This document shows, piece by piece, positions 6,287 through 12,504 of a stretch of DNA of 15,807 nt (within the stretch, counting starts at the first letter, position 1; each line of letters starts with the position of its first letter). The notes beneath the pieces are model-generated. The model saw only the letters and a list, made by a program, of their open reading frames with translations, did no database searches and was not told the DNA's origin. Made by a program: the position numbers and the translations under genes. The stretch comes from JBBRWV01 sp038248985 (GTDB lineage Bacteria > Planctomycetota > Phycisphaerae > WQYP01): positions 1 to 15,807 of the forward strand of contig JBBRWV010000090.1 in NCBI GenBank assembly GCA_038248985.1, in the 5' to 3' direction.

Positions 6287-7633
6287 ATGAAACTCGATGG
6301 CTTTGTGGATTTAATTTCCGCGGACAACATCTCCGGCTGGGCGGTGGATCGCGATGATCCGACCCGACGCATCGATGTGAACCTTTACATCAACAAGCAG
6401 TTCGTCGCCACGATCAAGGCGGATGCGTTCCGCGACGATCTGGCCGCGGCTGGCGTGGGGGATGGGCATGTGGCCTTTGGCATGAACCCGCAAACCTACA
6501 CACGCGAGTCCCGCTTTGAAGTAAAGCTGGAATTTGACGGCACGGAAATAGCCATCCCTAATGGTCGCGGCGTGATTGACCTGAAAGCCGCTCTTTCTCC
6601 GACTCCCCAGGCCGACGGCGCTAATCCGTGGGACCGCGACGAAGCATTTTCTTATGGCGAGATGTGGCTGGGTGCCGAGGAATGCCAGAAAAAAATCAAG
6701 CGCACCATTTCGGGCGATGAGCAGGTCGCTTGGCTCGATTATGCAATCGCCCACCACATCGCCCCCGCCACGGGGAAAGCCGCTTCCGACAAACCCCTGA
6801 CTGACTATCGCTGCCTCCTGCTGGGCTCCAATGAAGGGCACATGGAACAGGCGTTGTGCAATGCCGGGTTCGTTGGAAAAATCATCGCCTCCGACATCGC
6901 CGCCAAAGCGCTCGCCCGCGCCCAGGCGCGCATTGAAGCCCTCGGCTACGCCAATGTGGAATACGTTGTCGCCGACCTTAATAAGGACACCTTCGCGGGA
7001 CCGTTTGATTTCATCATCGCCGAAGGAGTGCTCCACCACATTGCCCAGATCGAGTCGTGTTTGCGCATGCTGGAGAAATCCCTCACGCCGCAGGGCAAGT
7101 TGATCATGGTAGAGTTCGAAGGGCCCTTCCGCTTCCAACTGCCGGAAATCCAGGTTCGCTGGATTAATGCCGCACTCGCCGCGATGCCCAAAGAGCTGCG
7201 GCCGATGAAAAACCGCCGCAGTCGGATCGTTTCGGCCGCCGTAGCCATGGTTCCGCAGCGGCTCCGTGGCGTATTCAAGGACAGCGAAGGACTTTTTCCC
7301 GCGACCGCCTTGGAAAATGCCCTCGTACACTATGTCGTCCCGCCCGCCGCCGCCATCGAAGCCTTCGACCCCTCCGAAGCACTCTCCGGCCCCGCCATCA
7401 AAAAACTCACCCCGGAAATCTTCTCGATTGTGGAACGAAAAGGCTTCGGCGGCACCCTCCTCGCCTACATGACCCAGCATTTTGACTTCAAACGCACCAA
7501 TACCGACCCCTTCGCCCGCGCCTGGCTCCTCGCCCTCATGCAAATCGAAGACGCCGTCATCAGCAGCGGCATCCTCGATGATGAATTTGTCTTCTACGTC
7601 GCGCAAAAAAGGTCTCCCTCCACCCCCGCGTAG
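6287..7633 (+). CDS. SAM-dependent methyltransferase with N-terminal beta-rich domain
   Basis: A 448-residue protein. Residues 1-100 form a beta-rich module with DLISADNISGWAVDRDDPTR at 8-27, then RIDVNLYINKQFVATIKADAFRDDLAAAGVGDGH with the FRxDLAxAGxGDGxxxF signature. I recognise this pattern from N-terminal or repeated domains of glycosyltransferases and other polysaccharide-related proteins, but cannot name a family. A Pro-rich linker is followed by the methyltransferase domain: CLLLGSNEGHME at 177-187 as a degenerate motif I, IIASDIAAKAL (199-209) with the acidic D203, YVVADLNKD (226-234), IIAEGVLHHI (243-252) and LTPQGKLIMVEFEGP (266-280). A C-terminal helical part of about 160 residues is unassigned. 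ATG 6287 was chosen because the domain begins there; the frame extends upstream into the amidase gene without plausible sequence. The target may be a surface sugar or lipid; that is inference from the N-terminal domain. Confidence 0.8.
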   Translation: MKLDGFVDLISADNISGWAVDRDDPTRRIDVNLYINKQFVATIKADAFRDDLAAAGVGDGHVAFGMNPQTYTRESRFEVKLEFDGTEIAIPNGRGVIDLKAALSPTPQADGANPWDRDEAFSYGEMWLGAEECQKKIKRTISGDEQVAWLDYAIAHHIAPATGKAASDKPLTDYRCLLLGSNEGHMEQALCNAGFVGKIIASDIAAKALARAQARIEALGYANVEYVVADLNKDTFAGPFDFIIAEGVLHHIAQIESCLRMLEKSLTPQGKLIMVEFEGPFRFQLPEIQVRWINAALAAMPKELRPMKNRRSRIVSAAVAMVPQRLRGVFKDSEGLFPATALENALVHYVVPPAAAIEAFDPSEALSGPAIKKLTPEIFSIVERKGFGGTLLAYMTQHFDFKRTNTDPFARAWLLALMQIEDAVISSGILDDEFVFYVAQKRSPSTPA

Positions 7634-7698
7634 TCCCTTGCATCCGGCGATCCACCCTCTTCCCCCGCAACCCGTTTCCCCACGTTCGCCCCGCCGCC

Positions 7699-7726
7699 TT
7701 GTCGAGGCCACGCGTCTGAGTATGAT
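7699..7726 (+). promoter_or_regulatory. Candidate promoter of the nuo cluster
   Basis: TTGTCG at 7699-7704 and TATGAT at 7721-7726 are separated by 16 bases, the best -35/-10 pair in the window. It lies 42 bases upstream of the nuoD ATG. A TATGAT-ACCCAG-ATCATA inverted repeat (7721-7738) covers the -10 and the likely start point, so a dimeric regulator could bind there. Confidence 0.5.
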
Positions 7727-7768
7727 ACCCAGATCATAACCGCCCACCCACCTGACCCGGAGTAGTTC

Positions 7769-9052
7769 ATGGCCTATACGATGGAAAAAGGCACGCAGCA
7801 GCTTCTCATGGAGCGCCCGCTGGAAACGCCCAACCTCTCCTCCGATGAAAACCTCTGGACCCTCAACTTTGGCCCGCAGCACCCCGCCACCCACACCACC
7901 ATCCGCCTCATCCTCGAACTCGACGGCGAACGCGTCGTCCGTTGCGTCCCGGTCATCGGCTACCTCCACAGCGGCTTCGAAAAAAACGCCGAGGTCCTCA
8001 ACTACAACCAATACGTCACCATCATTGACCGCATGGATTACGTCTCCCCCATCGCCAACGAGATAGCCTGGTTTCGGGCGGTGGAAACACTCTTCGGCGT
8101 CGAAATCACGCCGCGTTGCAAAGTCCTTCGCACCATCCTTGCCGAGCTTGGCCGCATCCAGAATCACCTCCTCTGCGTCGGCGCTGCCGCCCTCGACCTC
8201 GGCGCCTTCACCGCCTTCCTCTTCGGCTTCAACGAACGCGAAGCCATTTATGACATCATTGAATACGTCTCCGGCAGCCGCTTTCACCCGAGCTACCTCC
8301 GCGTCGGTGGCGTGATGAAGGAAATCGACGACAAAATCTTCGTCAAGATGGTCAAAACCTTCATCGAAGAAAGCCTGCCCAAGTCCATCGACGACATGGA
8401 AATACTGCTCAACCGCAACCGCATCTTCCTGGACCGCACCATCGGCATCGGCGCCATCACCGCCGAGGAAGCCATGAGCTGGAGCCTCAGTGGCCCCATG
8501 GCCCGCAGCGCCGGCGTCCTCCGCGACGTCCGCAAAGATGACCCGTACCTCTGCTACGCGGATAATTGGGATGGCCAGGGCGCCAAGGCCGTCCACTTCA
8601 AAGTGCCCATCATGAAAACCGGCGATTGTCTCGCCCGCTACATGGTCCGCCTCGAAGAAATGAAGCAATCGATTTCCATCATCAAGCAGCTCATCGACAA
8701 CATCCCGCAGGGCCCCATCAACGTCAGCGTCGAAGGCAAGGACATCCTCCCGCCCAAGGAGCAAACCCACGGCAGCATCGAAGGCCTCATCCATCACTTT
8801 GAAATGATCATGACCAACCGCGGGTTCGAACCACCCAAGGGCGAAGTCTACGGCTGCACCGAAACCGCCAACGGCGAACTCGGCTATTACATCGTCAGCG
8901 ACGGCACGTCGCGCCCCTGGCGGGCCCGCACCCGTCCACCCTCTTTCATTCACCTGAGCATCCTCCCCAAGTTGATCGAAGGCCACATGATGAGCGATGT
9001 CGTCTCCATCCTCGGCAGCTTGAACATCATCGCCGCGGAACTCGACCGTTAA
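7769..9052 (+). CDS. nuoD: NADH-quinone oxidoreductase subunit D (49 kDa-type)
   Basis: Peripheral-arm subunit of respiratory complex I that lines the quinone-binding cavity together with NuoB. The 427-residue length fits the family (about 400-430). Hallmarks are LNFGPQHPATHTTIRLILEL from residue 32, GYLHSGFEKNAE (64-75), DRMDYVSPIANE (87-98), CVGAAALDLGAF, GGVMKEID and the C-terminal GELGYYIVSDGTSRPWR. The two quinone-contact residues of the family correspond to H42 in the HPATH loop and Y91 in DRMDY, both present. ATG 7769 is preceded by GGAG with a 6-base spacer. The gene upstream is a methyltransferase and not nuoC, and subunits A, B and C are absent, so the complex must be completed from other loci. 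nuoE follows after 100 bases. Confidence 0.97.
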   Translation: MAYTMEKGTQQLLMERPLETPNLSSDENLWTLNFGPQHPATHTTIRLILELDGERVVRCVPVIGYLHSGFEKNAEVLNYNQYVTIIDRMDYVSPIANEIAWFRAVETLFGVEITPRCKVLRTILAELGRIQNHLLCVGAAALDLGAFTAFLFGFNEREAIYDIIEYVSGSRFHPSYLRVGGVMKEIDDKIFVKMVKTFIEESLPKSIDDMEILLNRNRIFLDRTIGIGAITAEEAMSWSLSGPMARSAGVLRDVRKDDPYLCYADNWDGQGAKAVHFKVPIMKTGDCLARYMVRLEEMKQSISIIKQLIDNIPQGPINVSVEGKDILPPKEQTHGSIEGLIHHFEMIMTNRGFEPPKGEVYGCTETANGELGYYIVSDGTSRPWRARTRPPSFIHLSILPKLIEGHMMSDVVSILGSLNIIAAELDR

Positions 9053-9075
9053 TAAAAACCTCGGCCCGGCGAATC

Positions 9076-9112
9076 AAACTTTCAGAGTTTTTCCCCCCGG
9101 CCCACCCGCCGG
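9076..9112 (+). other. Two small hairpins in the nuoD-nuoE gap
   Basis: AAACT-TTCAG-AGTTT (9076-9090) continues into two further T residues and could act as a weak attenuator. It is followed by CCGGC-CCACCC-GCCGG (9097-9112). They sit in the 100-base spacer between nuoD and nuoE and might tune stoichiometry or message stability. The stems are only five base pairs each. Confidence 0.25.
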
Positions 9113-9152
9113 CCCCAGTGCAAGCAAAACGTTTCCGTAAAGGACCTCCCAA

Positions 9153-9716
9153 ATGGCCTGGATAGTTCAAGATCGTCTCAAAGCCTACACGCCCACGCGC
9201 ACCGAGCCTTATCTGACCGAAGCCATCCGCAAAAAAATCTCCGAAAAATACTTCCCCCGATATCCCAAAAAGCAGGCCGCACTCCTTCCCCTCTTCCATG
9301 AAGTCATGCACGTCTACGGCTTCATCGCCCCGCAGGCCATCGACGAAGCCGCCGCCTTCCTCGAAATCACCCCCAGCGAAGTCCAGGACGCCGCCACCTT
9401 CTACGAAGAATTTCGCTTCGAGCCCTCCGGCAAATACGTCGTCAACGTCTGCCGCTCCGTCTCCTGCGAAATCACCGGCCACGAAAAAGTCATCAACCGC
9501 ATTCGTGAAGTCTTCGCCATCGATACCGGTGAAACCACCGAGGACGGACTCATCACCCTCATCGAAGTGGAGTGCCTCGGCCTCTGCGAACGCGCCCCCG
9601 CCGCCCTCATCAACGGCGAAGCCCACGGCCCCCTCACCCCCGACGGCTTCATCGAAACACTCCAGGCCTTGCCCAAAGAACCGGCACAACACACCGGGAA
9701 CGGACACGGGCATTGA
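9153..9716 (+). CDS. nuoE: NADH-quinone oxidoreductase subunit E (24 kDa-type)
   Basis: Thioredoxin-fold subunit of the complex I NADH-dehydrogenase module, carrying [2Fe-2S] cluster N1a beside NuoF. At 187 residues it has the family length. Four cluster cysteines are visible: C100 and C105 in VCRSVSCEITG (C-x4-C), and C141 and C145 in VECLGLCERAP (C-x3-C). The N-terminal helical part carries ALLPLFHEVMHVYGFI and ITPSEVQDAATFYEEFRF, as in other NuoE proteins. A purine-rich AAAGGACC stretch precedes the ATG at 9153. The C-terminus ends in a His/Gly-rich tail. The toxin gene starts 10 bases after the stop, so the next locus is packed against it. Confidence 0.96.
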   Translation: MAWIVQDRLKAYTPTRTEPYLTEAIRKKISEKYFPRYPKKQAALLPLFHEVMHVYGFIAPQAIDEAAAFLEITPSEVQDAATFYEEFRFEPSGKYVVNVCRSVSCEITGHEKVINRIREVFAIDTGETTEDGLITLIEVECLGLCERAPAALINGEAHGPLTPDGFIETLQALPKEPAQHTGNGHGH

Positions 9717-9726
9717 GTGACGGCAT

Positions 9727-10214
9727 ATGGCGATTACCAGGAAGACCGTTTACGTCGAAACATCCATCTTCAGTGTTTGGTGCCTCGCCCGACCAATAAC
9801 CTGATCGCCTCGGCCCGGCAGCACACGACTCGAATCTGGTGGCAAAACAATGCCGACAACTTCCGTCTTTTTACTTCCGAAGTCGTCCACTTCGAGGCCG
9901 GCAAGGGCGACCCGCAAATGGCTCATGCCCGATTGGAATTCATCGCTTCAATACCGCGGGTTCCCGTGACCGCCGAATCCCATCAACTCGCCGACAAGCT
10001 ACTCTCTTGCGGAGTCATTTCCGCCAAGGCCAAAACCGATGCGCTTCATCTGGCGATCGCCACCGTCCACCACCTGGACTTCCTGGTGACTCGTAATTGC
10101 AGGCACCTCGCCAACGGCGAGATTTCCCGGCAAGTCGTCAATTTTTTCCGCCAAATCGGCTATACTCCTCCCTATATGTGTACGCCCGATGGACTCCCTG
10201 GAGTGATCCCATGA
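9727..10214 (+). pseudogene. VapC-like PIN-domain toxin gene broken by a frameshift
   Basis: PIN-domain toxins are Mg2+-dependent ribonucleases. Reading from ATG 9727 gives MAITRKTVYVETSIFSVW and then runs into a stop at about 9800. The remaining frame, open from before 9717 to 10214, gives PRPTNNLIASARQ, then EVVHFEAGKGDP, KTDALHLAIATVHHLDFLVT and RNCRHLANGEI, ending near YTPPYMCTPDG. Together these match a PIN family of about 160 residues with the pattern V-Y-(I/V)-E-T-S...ARP, and the acidic positions (E in VYVETS, E in HFEAG, D in KTDALH) are present. Restoring one base in the T run 9776-9778 gives FSVLVPRPTNNLI, aligning without gaps to the family pattern as I recall it. The GTG at 9717 that opens the long frame is therefore probably not the real start. 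The break may be a true mutation or a homopolymer sequencing error. The stop overlaps the next ATG (ATGA). Confidence 0.8.
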
Positions 10215-10609
10215 AAGACGACCCCACGCTTGCGGAATTATGGCGTATCAAGGAAGAGATCAGCACCCAGTTTGCCAGCGCTCGCCAGGTTACTGCCGTC
10301 GTCAACAAATTCGCCAAAACCAGCCCGCTGCCTCCGGCGGGCAAAGCACGGAAAATGATCGAGGGTTTTCCACGCGACCAATCCGTGGCCGATGAAGACG
10401 AAATCATGATGGAACTCCAGGCCGTCAAGGAAGCCATCGCCGATGAATACGCTCACGACGTCCCCCACCACCGGGCCGAAACCTCCCCCAAGTCGCGAAA
10501 GCTTCTTGATGCGCGCACTTTCAACGCGGCAAAAAAAACGCCGAAAGCGGCTTCCTTCAGGTCCACCCAACGCAAGTTGGCCAAATTGCGCAGCCTCCGA
10601 AATACCTAA
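10211..10609 (+). CDS. Probable antitoxin partner of the PIN toxin, with internal duplication
   Basis: A 132-residue, very polar protein whose ATG overlaps the toxin stop as ATGA, with GGAG 7 bases upstream of the start. Toxin-first order with a small polar downstream partner is seen in several PIN systems, so an antitoxin role is inferred from context and from the motif D-P-x-(L/I)-x-E-(L/V)-x-x-I-(K/R)-E, which I recall from such partners. That motif occurs twice: DPTLAELWRIKEEISTQF at residues 4-21 and DEIMMELQAVKEAIADEY at 63-80, with six identical positions out of 18. The stretch between and the Lys/Arg-rich C-terminus (about 95-132, with SPKSRKLL and TQRKLAKLRSLR) are probably disordered, and the tail could bind nucleic acid. 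No DNA-binding domain (AbrB, ribbon-helix-helix) is evident. The gene is intact although its toxin is broken. Confidence 0.6.
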   Translation: MKDDPTLAELWRIKEEISTQFASARQVTAVVNKFAKTSPLPPAGKARKMIEGFPRDQSVADEDEIMMELQAVKEAIADEYAHDVPHHRAETSPKSRKLLDARTFNAAKKTPKAASFRSTQRKLAKLRSLRNT

Positions 10610-10620
10610 GAAAGAAACTC

Positions 10621-10839
10621 ATGATCGCCAGCTTCAACCCCGCCTTTTCAGGCCTCCTGTTCGTCCGACTCCTCGGACTCGCGGTAGGCGCATGGATGCT
10701 CGCGCTTCACGGGACGCGTGCCTTGGGCACCACTCACTCTGAAGCCGAGGAGATCGCCTACGGTGCCGCCATCCTCGCTTTCTTCATCCCCCCCGTTCGC
10801 TTAGGCTCCCCCTCCGACTGTACGAATCGCCCCGAATAA
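10621..10839 (+). CDS. Small putative membrane protein
   Basis: A 72-residue frame starting 11 bases after the antitoxin stop and ending 19 bases before nuoF. It has one clear hydrophobic helix (about residues 10-30, GLLFVRLLGLAVGAWMLAL) and a second shorter one (about 46-59, YGAAILAFFIPPV). A short polar segment with THSEAEEIA separates them, and the tail is polar. Only a weak purine-rich AAGAAAG lies upstream. I do not recognise a family. Its position inside the nuo cluster and next to the toxin-antitoxin genes gives no function. It may be a real small membrane protein or a chance frame; the hydrophobic pattern and tight packing favour a real gene. Confidence 0.45.
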   Translation: MIASFNPAFSGLLFVRLLGLAVGAWMLALHGTRALGTTHSEAEEIAYGAAILAFFIPPVRLGSPSDCTNRPE

Positions 10840-10858
10840 TTCCCGTAAGAGGTTTTCC

Positions 10859-12172
10859 ATGGCATACTCCACTCCCGTCCTCCTCAAACGCATCCCCGAT
10901 GATGCCGCCAAACGCAAACTCATCCGCTATGACGACTTCGTCGCCACCGGCGGCTACGCGTCGCTCAACAAAGCACTCGCCATGGCACCCGAGGAAATCA
11001 TCACCATCGTCAAAGATTCCGGCCTCCGCGGCCGCGGCGGCGCTGGCTTCCCCTGCGGCATCAAGTGGACCTTCCTCCCCAAAGATATCTCCCCGCGCTA
11101 CCTCGCCGTCAACTACGATGAATCCGAACCCGCCACCTTCAAAGACCGCTACCTCTGCGAGTGGGACCCCCACCTCCTCCTCGAAGGCATCGCCATCGCC
11201 GGCTTCGCCAACCGCATCAACACCAGCTACATCTTCATCCGCGGCGAATATCACAAACAAGCCGAACTCCTCGAAGACGCAGTCGCCGAAGCGTATGCCA
11301 AAGGCATCTTCGGCAAGACCTACCCCGGCACCGATATCGTCCACAACTGCTATGTCCATCGCGGCGCGGGCGCCTACATCTGCGGCGAAGAAACCGGCCT
11401 CCTCGAAGCGCTCGAAGGCAAACGCGGCTGGCCCCGCATCAAACCTCCTTTCCCCGCTGTCGCCGGCGCTTTCGCCAAACCCACGATCATCAACAATGTC
11501 GAAACCCTCGCCTGTCTTCCGTACATCATTGAAAACGGCGCTGCCGCTTTCAAAGCCATGGGCACCGCCACCAGCGCCGGCCCCAAACTCATGGGCGTCA
11601 GCGGCCACTGCAACAAACCCGGCTGCTATGAAGAAGAACTCGGCATCCCCATGGGCAAGCTCATCGAAAAATACGCCGGCGGCGTCAAGGGCGGAAAATT
11701 CAAATCCGCCTTCCACGGCGGCATCTCCATGGGCGTCCTCGGCACCGATCAATACCACGCCGAACTCGATTTCGACATCGGCAAAAAATACGGCGTTCTC
11801 GGCCTCGGCACCGCCTGCGTCACCGTCATGAACGACACCACCGACATGGTCCGCGTCGCCCGCAACTGCGTCCGCTTCTACTCCCACGAATCCTGCGGCC
11901 AATGCACCCCCTGCCGCGAAGGCTCCGCCTGGCTCTACAAAATGCTCTCCCGCATTTTGGAAGGCCGCGGCCGCACCCGCGATCTCGACATGCTCCTCGA
12001 ACTCGCCCTCGCCCAGGGTTCTATGCCCGGCACCACCATCTGCGGCCTCGCCGACGGCACCAACTGGGTCGTGAAGACGATCCTGCAGAAATTCCCCGAC
12101 GACTTCAAAAAACACATCAAGTCCGACACCGTGCAAGGCGTAAACCTGACCGTCGCCGGCGCGGCGGTCTAG
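10859..12172 (+). CDS. nuoF: NADH-quinone oxidoreductase subunit F (51 kDa-type)
   Basis: NADH-binding subunit of complex I; carries FMN and [4Fe-4S] cluster N3 and passes electrons from NADH into the chain. The 437-residue length is typical. Visible are the FMN/NADH glycine-rich loop GLRGRGGAGFPCGIKW (55-70), NYDESEPATFKDR (85-97), IFIRGEY (125-131), GAYICGEETGLLEALEGKRG (171-190), PPFPA and NNVETL (212-217). The cluster cysteines are C346, C349, C352 (SCGQCTPCREG) and C395 (TTICGLAD). ATG 10859 follows AAGAGG with a 7-base spacer. Oddity: the usual N-A-D-E-x-E-P-G-T-(F/Y)-K-D-R has Tyr for Ala and Ala for Gly, though the key acidic residues remain. The subunit is separated from its partner nuoE by about 1.1 kb of foreign-looking genes. 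Confidence 0.97.
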   Translation: MAYSTPVLLKRIPDDAAKRKLIRYDDFVATGGYASLNKALAMAPEEIITIVKDSGLRGRGGAGFPCGIKWTFLPKDISPRYLAVNYDESEPATFKDRYLCEWDPHLLLEGIAIAGFANRINTSYIFIRGEYHKQAELLEDAVAEAYAKGIFGKTYPGTDIVHNCYVHRGAGAYICGEETGLLEALEGKRGWPRIKPPFPAVAGAFAKPTIINNVETLACLPYIIENGAAAFKAMGTATSAGPKLMGVSGHCNKPGCYEEELGIPMGKLIEKYAGGVKGGKFKSAFHGGISMGVLGTDQYHAELDFDIGKKYGVLGLGTACVTVMNDTTDMVRVARNCVRFYSHESCGQCTPCREGSAWLYKMLSRILEGRGRTRDLDMLLELALAQGSMPGTTICGLADGTNWVVKTILQKFPDDFKKHIKSDTVQGVNLTVAGAAV

Positions 12173-12216
12173 GCGCCCGCGTCACTAACGTGAGTACCAG
12201 ATCAAACAATTTTTGG

Positions 12217-12459
12217 ATGACCAAAGTGGCTCATAAACAATACTCCAATACTTACCTTTTCTGCCTGAAAAATAAGGGCTATGCGGCGTCTCTCGAGCCA
12301 CGCAAAGTGTTTCGCTCAATTTCTGATCCTCTGGCTGAAGCACGGGCTTTTGTCCGAGTAATCGACCAATCGGGTGCAGATTACCTCTACCCCGCTGATC
12401 GTTTTGTCCCCGTGCAACTGCCGGTCGCGGCGCAACGGACTCTCGCGAAGGCTTCCTGA
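12217..12459 (+). CDS. Small conserved-type hypothetical protein
   Basis: An 80-residue soluble protein. The core YLFCLKNKGYAASLEPRKVF (residues 13-32), followed by DPLAEARAFVRVIDQSGADY and LYPADRFVPVQLP, resembles a short family of hypothetical proteins I recall from many bacteria, with the pattern C-(I/V)-K-N-x-G-Y-x-A-S-L-E-x-R-K and D-Y-L-Y-P-A-x-x-F-V-P. No function is known to me. ATG 12217 was taken as the start; an in-frame GTG at 12190 would add nine residues, and neither has a clear ribosome site. Its base composition is visibly lower in GC than nuoF and nuoG and its codons are mixed, suggesting separate ancestry. It sits between nuoF and nuoG, and nothing in it indicates a complex I role. 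Confidence 0.75.
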   Translation: MTKVAHKQYSNTYLFCLKNKGYAASLEPRKVFRSISDPLAEARAFVRVIDQSGADYLYPADRFVPVQLPVAAQRTLAKAS

Positions 12460-12472
12460 TACACCCTCTCTC

Positions 12473-12482
12473 TTTACGTAAA
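12473..12482. promoter_or_regulatory. TTTACGTAAA palindrome upstream of nuoG
   Basis: A perfect 10-base AT-rich palindrome, 22 bases before the nuoG start, in an otherwise GC-rich region. It could be a regulator site or part of a promoter for nuoG, or chance. A purine stretch AAAAGG follows as the likely ribosome site. Confidence 0.2.
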
Positions 12483-12504
12483 TTCTTTAAAAGGCTTAAA
12501 CCCC

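Noticed and set aside
6311..8986. An 891-codon open frame on the minus strand across the two-domain methyltransferase and nuoD
   Set aside because: It is antisense to two well-supported genes, its product is a monotonous Asp/Glu/Gly/Ala-rich sequence matching no family, and such frames arise from C-ending codon bias on the opposite strand.
9717..9726. GTG at 9717 as start of the PIN gene
   Set aside because: This frame gives no PIN N-terminus; VYVETS is only found from ATG 9727 in the other frame.
9776..9782. Programmed ribosomal frameshifting in the toxin gene
   Set aside because: GTTTGGT is not a recognised slippery heptamer and no downstream pseudoknot is apparent; a simple base loss explains the data better.
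10193..10204. ACTCC/GGAGT inverted repeat over the antitoxin ribosome site
   Set aside because: The loop would be two to four bases with a four-pair stem, too weak to claim regulation.
10784..12136. A 450-codon minus-strand frame opposite nuoF
   Set aside because: The same antisense composition effect; nuoF on the plus strand has every family motif.
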